Assembly (NCBI GenBank): GCA_001931905.2
Contig: MSJI02000769.1
Span: 62,001-126,000, forward strand
Length of the DNA: 64,000 nucleotides
Direction of reading: 5' to 3'
Source of the DNA: Cladosporium sp. IMV 00045
Taxonomy: Eukaryota > Ascomycota > Dothideomycetes > Cladosporiales > Cladosporiaceae
The translations under genes were made by a program, and so were the position numbers. Shown here piece after piece: positions 24,346-33,199 of the stretch (position 1 is the first letter of the stretch; the number at the start of each line of letters is the position of its first letter). The notes beneath the pieces were generated by a model. That model was not told the DNA's origin. It ran no database searches and saw only the letters and a program-made list of their open reading frames with translations.

Positions 24346-25293
24346 CTTGGATTCGTGACCACAAGGGGGGATGTCAGTCTCTGTCGAAACGATTACGATT
24401 AAATGTGCTTTTGAAGTAAGCCATGACTTCTGCAACGAGAAAGTGAGATATTAATACTCGCTCACGAGAGATGCATTCAGCTGTCAGGGCGGTGCTTTGG
24501 GCGAGCAAAGGCGGCCTCTCATTGGCTGGGTGCTCGGGTCAGATGTTGCTAAACGGCCGAGCTGGTGAGGCTGCGTCGGAGAATGCAGAGGGTGCCGGTG
24601 GTATTGAATGTTACTATCTTACCGCAGCCATTCATCGCACCCGAATTTTTCGGAAGTTTGAAATGCATGGCTGTCAATGCGGCCTTTCCATGCTTCTGTG
24701 CGCGCAGCATGTTGGTACGCAGATCCAACGGGTACATGCAGTGCCTGTGCTGTGTGATGAGACAGCAGGCCTCAGGGAGGAATGCCAACAAGCTCAACAA
24801 GCCTTATCTCAGCCTTCACTCCATGCAACAGCCTCGATCACTGCCTGGTCGCTGGACAAAGCCATATTCGCCATCGCGATGATGGAACGAAGTCAGGTCG
24901 GTGCGATGGGTGGAAGTTTGAATGGTTCGTTCACTTCGACAACGCGGATTTTAGAAACGCCCAATTCTCCGGGCGACCTCCAACGTTCCTCCGTCGCGAG
25001 CGGACAAAGCGGCCGCCTCACGCAACTCCTGACATCTCGGTACAATCAAAAGACGTCCTTGATGAAAAAGAATAATGAATCTAAGCACCTTGGATACCAG
25101 GCAACCACATTTGGAGAAATGATTACGGATCTTGCGATATCATCATGAAGCGTACCCTATGGTATCCATAGGTATATATGTATGTGAGGTACATACCACA
25201 GAACACGTTCCAATCAATCTACGGAGTACCTCCCTAGTTTCTACCAACGTCTGCTTGATTCTCTCCCCAAGAGACTAAGATCATTCTCCCACA
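24346..25293. promoter_or_regulatory. Divergent intergenic region, DHA2 pump / SDR
   Basis: About 950 bp with both promoters. A 225-codon plus-strand ORF (24471-25148) crosses it but has no recognisable domain and unlikely composition, so it is not called. Confidence 0.5.
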
Positions 25294-26217
25294 ATGTCAA
25301 ACTCCTTCAATCCCACCACCGACATGCCCCCTCTCACCGACAAAGTCATCCTCATAACAGGCGGCACCGCCGGCCTCGGTCGAGAAACAATCCTCAACTT
25401 GGCCGCCCGCTCCCCCTCTCACATTTACTTCACGGGCCGCTCACAAACCTCCGCCGATGCGCTCATCGCCCACGTCAAAACCACCCACCCCTCGGTCCCC
25501 CTAACTTTCATCCCCACCGACCTCGCCTCCCTCACCTCCATCCGCACCGCAGCCAAAACCCTCCTCTCAGCCACGCAACGTCTCGACCTCCTCTTCGCCA
25601 ACGCAGGCATCATGGCCCTCCCCCCAGGCCAAACAAAAGACGGCTACGAAATCCAATTCGGGACCAACCACCTCGGGCACGCCGCCCTGATAAACCTCCT
25701 CCTCCCCCTCCTCGAAAGCACCGCCCAAACCGGCGCCGACGTGCGCGTAATCCTCACAACCTCCCTCGGCTACAAATTCGCCTCGTCCGTAGCCTTCCCC
25801 ACCCTGCGCACCCCGCAAGAAAACCTCTCCCCCATCCACGTACTAAGCGACTGGTATCGCTACGGGCAAAGCAAGCTGGCAAACCTCCTCTACGCGCGTG
25901 AGCTGGCGAAACGGCATCCGTCTATCACGACGGTGTCGGTGCACCCCGGCGTGGCGTTCACGGGGCTCGTGACGGGTTTGGGGCTTTTCAATCGCTGGTT
26001 CGTGTGGCTCACCACGTTTGGGACGAGAGTGCCGGTTGAGCAGTGTGTGTGGAATCAGCTCTGGGCTGCGACGGCGGAGCGTGGGGAGGTGAGGAATGGT
26101 GCGTTTTATGAGCCCGTGGGTGTGCTGGGGGGTTTGACGAGGGCGGCGGGGGATGAGGGGTTGGCGGTGGAGTTGTGGCAGTGGACGCAGAGGGAGTTGG
26201 AGAGGAATGGGATTTGA
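25294..26217 (+). CDS. Short-chain dehydrogenase/reductase
   Basis: NAD(P)-dependent oxidoreductase of the classical SDR family, close to retinol-dehydrogenase/WWOX-like fungal reductases. Intronless, 307 aa. The cofactor loop TGGTAGLG is at 22-29, NAGIM at 103-107, the catalytic serine in LTTSLGY near 157, and Y190-x3-K194 in YRYGQSK. An ATG ten codons in (25324) is an alternative start. The last ~70 residues contain a hydrophobic patch (LFNRWFVWLTTFG) that may be membrane associated. Its neighbours suggest a tailoring or detoxification role, which is an inference. Confidence 0.92.
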   Translation: MSNSFNPTTDMPPLTDKVILITGGTAGLGRETILNLAARSPSHIYFTGRSQTSADALIAHVKTTHPSVPLTFIPTDLASLTSIRTAAKTLLSATQRLDLLFANAGIMALPPGQTKDGYEIQFGTNHLGHAALINLLLPLLESTAQTGADVRVILTTSLGYKFASSVAFPTLRTPQENLSPIHVLSDWYRYGQSKLANLLYARELAKRHPSITTVSVHPGVAFTGLVTGLGLFNRWFVWLTTFGTRVPVEQCVWNQLWAATAERGEVRNGAFYEPVGVLGGLTRAAGDEGLAVELWQWTQRELERNGI

Positions 26218-26584
26218 GGGGTGGTGGGTTTTGGTTTTGGGTGGTGGTGCTGCTTTGTTGTGTGGATTTCCAGTGGTATTTTACCTGCTCGGGTATTCAA
26301 TGTCAGTCGAATTGATGGTTACACCCAACTTGTTGGCAAACGCAGTGACTCCTGAGCGAGGGGTGTCTTGATATATCGCCTTTCTTTCCACGGCGCGTCA
26401 TTTATACAGAAAGTAAATAGCATCTAGCCTCAGGTTGGCGCTGGGGTAATCTTCGCACTCTTCATGTTTGCGCCATTGGGGACCTGTGCCTCTGCATTTC
26501 CCGCAGCAGGCTCGATGTGTATGCTTTCGCTCCTCTCTTGCGCTCGTTCTAATGACTCTGTTCCTTTCCGCGTGTGTTCCTCGC
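26218..26584. other. Intergenic, convergent 3' flanks
   Basis: About 370 bp between the SDR stop and the complex I subunit stop. Nothing else seen. Confidence 0.55.
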
Positions 26585-27007
26585 TTAGTCGTCGTAACCT
26601 TGGGGTATCTGGCGGGGGCCCTTGGGGACTGTCGTATGTTGTTAGTCTCGGATTCGAATTTCGCCATGAACAATCTTCATTTGCCCCTCTTCTCCAATTC
26701 CAAGCTCTTGCAAATCTCTCTATTCTGTGGTGTTTCCGCTTACCCGGGTATGTGAGAGGAATGGCCTTTCTGTTAGGGTCGCCGAGGCGCTCGCGGAGGG
26801 GCGGAACGGTGGCCTGCAATATGGTTCTTTAGCAGTCTTCTTTCAGATCTCACGTGCGACCTGTTTTCCCAGATCTCCAGAGTCGTTGCATACCACAATC
26901 AGAGGGCCGAAGCTGCCGATGACCAGAGCCCACAGAATGGCGGGCTTGTGGCGCGAGGCCCAGGTGATGTACTTTCGGGGAGACTCCCAAAATGTGACGG
27001 GTGCCAT
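26585..27007 (-). CDS. nuo9.5: NADH:ubiquinone oxidoreductase 9.5 kDa subunit (complex I), three exons
   Basis: Small accessory subunit of mitochondrial complex I, in the inner membrane. It is only 76 aa and is missed by a simple ORF search because it is split into three exons: 27007-26894, 26813-26744 and 26628-26585. Introns are 80 nt (26814-26893, donor GTATGC) and 115 nt (26629-26743, donor GTAAGC, CTAAC branch). The N-terminus MAPVTFWESPRKYITWAS, the hydrophobic segment AILWALVIGSFGPLIV and the end VPKGPRQIPQGYDD match the fungal family and its usual length. The splice pairs restore one frame from ATG to TAA, which supports the model strongly. It is divergent from WBP1. Confidence 0.93.
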
Positions 27008-27265
27008 GGCGAACTGAGATATGTGTGTGTTGTGTCGTTGGTGAAGTGAAAGCAATGGTCTGTGCAAGTCGTTCGCGGTATAGGCGTGCCCAGCTCGATT
27101 GCAGTCGGCGGAGGTTGCTGAAGCCAATGCCTGCTGCTCCAGGTGTGCGGAAATCAAGCCGCGCGACCACGTAGCTCCAACTTGCACTACGTCGTCTCGC
27201 TTTGGGGATGTTTGGACGGCGACTTGGTCTCTTTCTCTCTTTAGTCGCAACATTCACAAAACACA
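27008..27265. promoter_or_regulatory. Bidirectional promoter, complex I subunit / WBP1
   Basis: Only 258 bp separate the two start codons, so the genes probably share promoter elements. A CCAAT pentamer, a possible HAP-complex site, is at 27124-27128. Function is inferred from position only. Confidence 0.5.
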
Positions 27266-28760
27266 ATGCGATCGATCTTCTTGGGCCTTTTCTTGGGCCT
27301 GTTGAGCTTTGTCTCAGCTCTGTCGGCTGCTGGTAGCAATTTGCTCGTTGTCGTTGACGATGAGGCCGACAGAGGGAAGTACAACACTTTCTGGAGCGAC
27401 CTTCAGTGTAAGCAGCAGCGTTGCTTATGTTCAACACTCAATTGAATCGTTCAACTGACATGTAATCACAGCAAGAGGCTTCCAGCTTACTTTCCGCGCC
27501 GCCAAAGACACATCGCTCTCACTCTTCCAACACGGCGAACCCGCCTACTCGCACCTCCTCCTTCTTCCAACCAAGTCAAAGGGTCTCGGACCTGCATTGA
27601 CACCCAACCTCATTGTCGACTTCGTCAATGCCGGCTCCAACGTTCTCCTCGCCTTGTCGGGTGAGAGCGGCACCCCGAGCGCAATCAACAGCCTTTTGTT
27701 AGAATTGGACATCCAATTGCCTCAGGACAGGACGAGCTTGGTGGTGGATCACTTCAACCACGACACGAAGAGCGCCAACGAGAAACACGATGTGCTTCTT
27801 CTCCCATCCACCGAGTTTGCGCGCAAGGATATCAGGAACTACTTCTCGGTCGAAGGTCTTGTGGCTCTGCCCCGCGCCGTCGCCCAGGTTCTCGGCAACG
27901 CCAGCCCGCTTCTGTCGCCTGTTCTGCGCGCGCCTGAGACTGCATACGTTTACAACCCGAAGGATGACGCCGAGGGTGCTGAAGATCCTTTCGCAACCGG
28001 CAACCAGATCAGTCTCGTGACCGCTTTCCAGGCAGTCAACAGCGCCCGCCTCTCCGTTCTCGGCAGCAGCGAGGCCCTCGAAGACGCCTGGTTTGATGCG
28101 TCCGTCAAGCTCGCAGGCTCCGACAAGCCCGCCTCCAAGACTAGCAACCGCGCTTTCGCCCAAAAGCTTACCGCCTGGACTTTCAAGGAAGCCGGTGTCC
28201 TCAAGTCCGGCCCAATCACTCACTTCCTCAATGAGGGCTCCCAAAAAGACGCCGCCAACAGCACCACCGGTGTCACCCTGACCGGCATCGACGTCAACCC
28301 CGAAATCTACCGCATCAAGAACGACGTCTACTACTCTATCGAGCTCTCCGAATGGACCGGCACGCACTGGGCGCCCTTCAAGCCCGCCTCCGGCGACTCC
28401 GTGCAGCTGGAATTCAGCATGCTCTCACCCTTCCACCGCCTCAACCTGATCCCCGCACGCACCACCGCCAACAGCACAGTCTACACGCAAACCTTCAAGC
28501 TGCCCGACCAGCACGGCATCTTCAACTTCTTCGTCGAGTACCGCCGCCCTTTCCTCACCAACATCGAGGAGAAGCGCACCGTCACCGTCCGCCACTTCGC
28601 CCACGACGAGTACCCGCGCAGCTACGTCATCACGGGCGCTTACCCCTGGATCAGCGGCATTTGGGTCACGGTTGCGGGCTGGCTGGCGTTTGTCGCGTTG
28701 TGGTTGTACAGCAAGCCCGGGCAGGCGAAGGCGGATTTGAAGGTGGAGAAGAAGATTTGA
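27266..28760 (+). CDS. wbp1: Oligosaccharyltransferase subunit WBP1/OST48
   Basis: Essential non-catalytic subunit of the ER oligosaccharyltransferase that N-glycosylates nascent proteins. Exon 1 is 27266-27407 and exon 2 is 27472-28760 (64-nt intron, donor GTAAGC, acceptor CACAG). Splicing gives WSDLQSRGFQLTFRAAKD. The product is 476 aa. It has a signal peptide (MRSIFLGLFLGLLSFVSA), a luminal GIFT-like domain with NLLVVVDDEADR and HLLLLPTKSKGLGP, and one C-terminal TM helix (ISGIWVTVAGWLAFVALWLY). A short lysine-rich cytosolic tail follows. Length and architecture match the family. Confidence 0.95.
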
Positions 28761-29145
28761 TGGGCTTTTTCGTTCGAGCGAGCGGGAATTTAGAGATGCT
28801 GGAAATTAAAGCATCGAAATTGAAAGTTATAACTCACTTACATGTAGTATGTATATGATCTGTTTTGGTATAATTGTTTGACTGCTCCTGCTTCTGCTGA
28901 TGTCATTAAGCGCGAGGCATAGACCAAACCGATATGAAGCGCATCTCTTTCTCTATCATCATCTCAGTCCTTCGATTTATCTATTTCCAACTCTGCAATG
29001 GTACTTTCCTCTGACTCAAGACTCATCAACCTCCAGGTCAGTCAGCACCATCGTGGTTACCCCGAGAGTATTGCTGCAGAGGGTGGTCACAACCAAAAGG
29101 CGTAGCCTGATGTCTCGCGTACGAAGTTTTCACTTACTTGGACGA

Positions 29146-29237
29146 ATTCACTAACATTTGCTCACGCGGTCTAAGCTTTTCTCGCTCCTTCCTAATTCGG
29201 AAATCTGAAGTCGACATTTGATGTCTCGCATGTGAAA
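29146..29237 (+). repeat. ~100-bp dispersed element, copy A (variant right end)
   Basis: Begins ATTCACTAACATTTGC and contains the core CTCGCTCCTTCCTAATTCGG. Its right end is CTCGCATGTGAAAG instead of TGTAAGTGAAT, a variant shared with copy G. Confidence 0.75.
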
Positions 29238-29579
29238 GGCGAAGCCGGCAATTCACTTGTATCCACTCAAACTTTTATTAGGAACAGTGCCGCCTCCCCG
29301 GCTGGCTCTTCGGCCGCGTGCTACTACTGTTCCCGCCGGGAACTATTGCGAAACTACACCTAGTGCTGCGGAGATGCATCTAGACTGGAAGTGATACGTC
29401 CAAGGGCAGCGGAAACGCGCGGCAAGTTGGCACGCTCCTTTCAATCACTTTACCTAAACATGACACTTAACGAATCGTTCAACGAGCCGTTTAACGAGGT
29501 AGTTTTATGACAATCGCGCGTCCTTATGTCTCGCGTGTGAGGAGTCCACTCAAACTGTGCACTTCAATTCTAGCGTGCA

Positions 29580-29680
29580 ATTCACTAACAATCTCATGCC
29601 GCATGTGACCATGGCCCAAGCTTTCTCGCTCCTTCCCAATTGGGAAATCGAAACTCGACATTTGATGATTGTAAGTGAAT
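29580..29680 (+). repeat. ~100-bp dispersed element, copy B
   Basis: Runs from ATTCACTAACA to TGTAAGTGAAT, imperfect inverted ends of 11 bp (one mismatch). The centre is the perfect palindrome TTCCCAATTGGGAA. Confidence 0.85.
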
Positions 29681-29829
29681 GCGAGTAGCGCGCAAGAAAG
29701 GCTTTTCCTTTATACATGCTGTCGCTTGCGTGCTGTACTAATAGTAAAGCGTGCCTGCAACTTCGATGTGCTTGACTCTCCCATCTATCTGTCCCTCTGA
29801 TGGTCCAATCTTTCATTTGAAAACGCCTA

Positions 29830-29929
29830 ATTCACTAACATTTGCCCATGCATGTGACGCCGGTCCGAGCTTTCTCGCTCCTTCCTAATTCGGAAATCCA
29901 AACTCGATATTCGATGTCTGTAAGTGAAT
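29830..29929 (+). repeat. ~100-bp dispersed element, copy C
   Basis: Ends ATTCACTAACA and TGTAAGTGAAT; core CTCGCTCCTTCCTAATTCGG. Contains CATGCATGTGACG near the left side. Confidence 0.85.
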
Positions 29930-30252
29930 GAAGCACAAGGCAAAAAAGTCATTTGCATCTAAAAGAGTCAACGAATACCTTATGTGAGGCTGCGCTCCCG
30001 CTGCTCCATAAGCTGGGAGGATTTAGTGGATCTTGTTGTTATCATTCGCTACTGCGGGACCGAGAACTATTGCTGTTGCGAACGCGCTCGTACTGCGGCG
30101 ACTGCGATATCTGCTGAGACGGAGGATTCTTCGTAGTCGTCATTCTCCTCGTCGTCGTTCGTGATGTTAAGATATTTCTCGTTGTATGGGGGTGCTAGCG
30201 ACGAGAAAATTTACGGAGAAGTTGGCCTCTTCGAGCAAGTCGGGCTTAACCA

Positions 30253-30350
30253 ATTTACAAACATGTGCATGCATGTGATGTTGGTCCAAGCTCTTCTGCT
30301 CCTTCCTAATTCGGAAATCCAAAGTCGACGTTTGATGGCTGTAAGTGAAT
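30253..30350 (+). repeat. ~100-bp dispersed element, copy D
   Basis: Left end ATTTACAAACA, right end TGTAAGTGAAT. The core is CTGCTCCTTCCTAATTCGG, followed by AAATCCAAAGTCGACG. Confidence 0.85.
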
Positions 30351-30789
30351 GAGAGCCGAACACGAATCACTTACCTAAATCTTGAGCAATTCGCAAATGC
30401 CTTGCATGAAGCTACGCTCCAGCGCTGTGCCGGCGCCAGAGAAGGGAAGTCCACCGGTTACCGCCATCCTGCTCGCCATCCTCCTCCGGCCTCTAGTGTC
30501 GGAGGACCGCATCGGAACGTACGCGCTCCAGCTGCTCGATGAGCTGGAAGGACTTGCTGGATATGCTAGGCTTGTTGTTATGAGACTGGAATGTGCCAGC
30601 GGCTTGCGCTGCGACAGCATTCGTTGGCCGATGTAGGCGACTCTGGGCGACTCTTAGTAATCACTATTCTTCTCGCGATGTGGTCCTTGTCAGAGCTGAT
30701 GTTGATAGGCAGCCGCATGCCGCTGGGAGTGCTGGCGGTGGGGACACCTACAGAAGTCATGACATGCTCGAATCGCTCAGGGTCAAGCA

Positions 30790-30889
30790 ATTCACAAACA
30801 TTTTCTCGCGCATGTGACGCTGGTCAAAGCTTTTCTCGCTCCTTCCTGATTGGGAAATCCAAAATCGACATTCGATGGTTGTAAGTGAA
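30790..30889 (+). repeat. ~100-bp dispersed element, copy E
   Basis: Left end ATTCACAAACA, right end TGTAAGTGAAG. The core is CTCGCTCCTTCCTGATTGGG. It contains CGCATGTGACGCTGG. Confidence 0.85.
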
Positions 30890-31132
30890 GTATCTGAGCA
30901 AAAGGCGAAGATCTCATGAACGTCCGGCACGATGCAAAACGGACAACCGTGGCCGCCTTCTTGTCTTTGCACACAAATACCGCTTCGTGACCTGCATTCC
31001 TCAACGCATTATCAATCATCAATCACAGCGATACCCTGTTCCCCAGTTCCCAGTGAGAACCTCCCTCCATCCCTCCAACCCAGTCAACGTAAACTTCAAC
31101 CCAGCCAGTCCCCATTGTTCGCTTTCCCCTCC

Positions 31133-32023
31133 TCACCACCGCCTCCCACAGCCCATCCCACACCAACAAAAGCAAATAAAAACCAGCAATAGCACCAAGC
31201 AAAGCGCCTTCCACTCCCTACGGCGCTTTCTTTCCCTTTGAGCAACATCTTCCGCTTCTCTAAGCTTTCTCGTAGTCAGAACGAAATTCGCATGAGATGC
31301 TTGGTGGTGGAGATTGTTAATCTTGGTGCGGAGGAGGAGGCGGGAGATTCGGGCTTGTGCATGTTCCTCGCGAGATGATGGAGAAGGGGACGGGAAGTGA
31401 GTCGAGTGTTTGGGGAGGGTAGGTGTTGGGTCTGGTGTGAGGAGGTTGGCATGTAGCAGGCCAACGTGGGAAGACCGAGGTGTTGTTGGATCTGGGAGCG
31501 TTGAGAGTACGTGTTGCGAAACTGTTGCGATTGGTCCTAGTGGGAGCGGATCTTCCAAAGAAGTTGATAAGGAGGGCTCGCTGAGAGGGTGCTCTGGAGC
31601 GATGGAGGCAGTACGACTCGAGTTCGCGGAAGCATTGTCGTCTGCAGCTGGAGATGTTGAGTTGGACCCCTCCTCGATAAATTGGAAGTCATCCTCGTCC
31701 CCTTGACTCTGAAAACTACCGGAAATCCCATCCTTCGAACGAGCATGCGAGGGTCTTTGAGGCCGAGAGGGCGTCGCCAGTATCCCGTCTCCTTGGCTCT
31801 CCGTCCTAGAAGCTAATTGTCTCTCCCACCTCAAGCGTTTAGAAGGCGTATCGATAACAGGCGAGTCCAGACGCTCCTGTGTACACGCCCTGTCCTCTTT
31901 TCGATGGAGTCTTTCGTTATTGGTACAGCGCCAGGCGGGAGAGTTGCGTGGGGAAGTTGGTTGAGAATTGCGTTTGCGGTTCGATGTTGGAGGCGTGCGT
32001 TGTGTGAAACTCGAAGTTGCCAT
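31133..32023 (-). CDS. Hypothetical tail-anchored membrane protein
   Basis: Intronless 296-aa ORF of unknown family. The first ~210 residues are Ser/Thr/Pro/Arg-rich and probably disordered, with an acidic patch (DEDDFQFIEEGS). A predicted helical or coiled-coil segment follows (ISRLLLRTKINNLHHQASH onward). The protein ends in a basic cluster (RERKRRREWK) and one hydrophobic helix (ALCLVLLLVFICFCW). That layout suggests a tail-anchored protein with its N-terminus in the cytosol. Numerous SP/TP sites suggest phosphorylation. No function can be assigned. Confidence 0.65.
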   Translation of the reverse strand: MATSSFTQRTPPTSNRKRNSQPTSPRNSPAWRCTNNERLHRKEDRACTQERLDSPVIDTPSKRLRWERQLASRTESQGDGILATPSRPQRPSHARSKDGISGSFQSQGDEDDFQFIEEGSNSTSPAADDNASANSSRTASIAPEHPLSEPSLSTSLEDPLPLGPIATVSQHVLSTLPDPTTPRSSHVGLLHANLLTPDPTPTLPKHSTHFPSPSPSSREEHAQARISRLLLRTKINNLHHQASHANFVLTTRKLREAEDVAQRERKRRREWKALCLVLLLVFICFCWCGMGCGRRW

Positions 32024-33199
32024 GATTTTGCGCTGTGTGTCGGGACTTTTTCCTGAAAAGCTTGGTGAAGGGAGGGAGACATGGCGGTGTTATGGGAGGA
32101 GGAAGAGGGGTTCTATAAACCATGGTGAATGACGAAGACAACATCCAGGCGGCAGTGTTGCTGTCGCAGCAGGGGTGGCATGAGGATAGAAGTAAAGATA
32201 TCTGTAACAGAGGCGCTGACGTCTTGTCTGACAGTGATTAGATTGATAGCCTCACAAGAGACTTGTGGAAGTCCAGAAGTGACTTTTCTGTCTTACCTCA
32301 CATCCAGACCGTGACGAAGGAATACATCTGAGACTGAAAACAGGTGCTGCATTTTGGCTCACCCATACAGTGGTAGCAGAGACAGCGCGAAAGTCAAGCC
32401 CATTCAATCAATATCCCCACAGAAGAACGCACATGTCCAACCAGGCTCTCCACAAGAGCCGTGCTGCAGCGAATGCTAGAGTTTAATCCGAAGTCTCGAA
32501 AGAAAGTTTGCAGAATATGTCTTTGATAGAAACCCTACGGTATTAACTCACTTAGTGTCAATGTTAATGTTCTGTCCCAACCCATCCACCCAGTCCCAGT
32601 CCCAGTTCCAATGCCAATTCCAACCCGAAGTCCGAAACCCAAGATCCGAACAGAAAATTCCAGGAGGTGAAAAGGTTTCTTCCGCCCCGTTCGTCGTGGG
32701 AAGTAAGCCGAAAAGTACAATCGAGGCGGACAAGAGCGCCTCGTCTCGTCTTGGACTTTGCTGGGTTTGGTCCCTCGTTCCGCTCCGCTGCGCTTGTTCG
32801 TTCCGTGATTCATTAATTGTGTCGTTGCATTTCATTTCGTGCTGCTGATCTCTCTTTCTTGGAGATCGTTTCGTTCTCGCTGTTCGGCTTGCTGCCATGC
32901 AGCGCCGTGTTTGGCTCGCCTGCTCGCTTCTGTTGGCTTGTGCGGCTTGAGGGTATTTGGCAGGCAGTGCTGTCTGCTTCGATACTCTGCTGTGACACGG
33001 CGTTTGTTGGAGAACATGGCTTCTTGTCCAGCATTTCACTGCTGGCTGGAAGTGTATCGCGAACCCTGGCATGCGAGCCAAGAGCTGCTCCAACCAGCCA
33101 AGGAATCGGCCAGCGAACCAGCTAGGAAACCAGCCAGGATCTCGCAAAAGACCGGCGAGCAGAGCCGCGGACAGATCCACCATCACTTCAACCACATCC
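32024..33199. other. Intergenic between tail-anchored gene and kinase
   Basis: About 1.2 kb. It contains a short CCCAGT/CCAGTT hexamer-like repeat near 32590-32608. A 300-codon minus-strand ORF overlapping the kinase end (32548-33450) is a frame shadow of its acidic-repeat codons and low-complexity 3' flank. No real gene seen. Confidence 0.5.

Larger units (their letters stand above)
28761..31132. other. Gene-free repeat region
   Basis: About 2.4 kb with no intact gene. It holds five ~100-bp repeat copies (listed separately), fragments of further copies (around 29108-29127, 29521-29543 and 30385-30415), and a diverged duplication of the segment 29993-30042 at 30523-30582. It reads as a nest of decayed insertions or duplicated fragments. 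Confidence 0.7.

Noticed and set aside
24471..25148. 225-codon plus-strand ORF between the DHA2 pump and the SDR
   Set aside because: It lies wholly in a divergent promoter region, has no recognisable domain, signal or splice-supported extension, and its composition looks random.
29146..30889. Introner-like elements as an explanation for the ~100-bp repeats
   Set aside because: GTAAGT and CTAAC occur, but in the wrong order within one copy (CTAAC at the left end, GTAAGT at the right end), and the copies do not interrupt coding frames.
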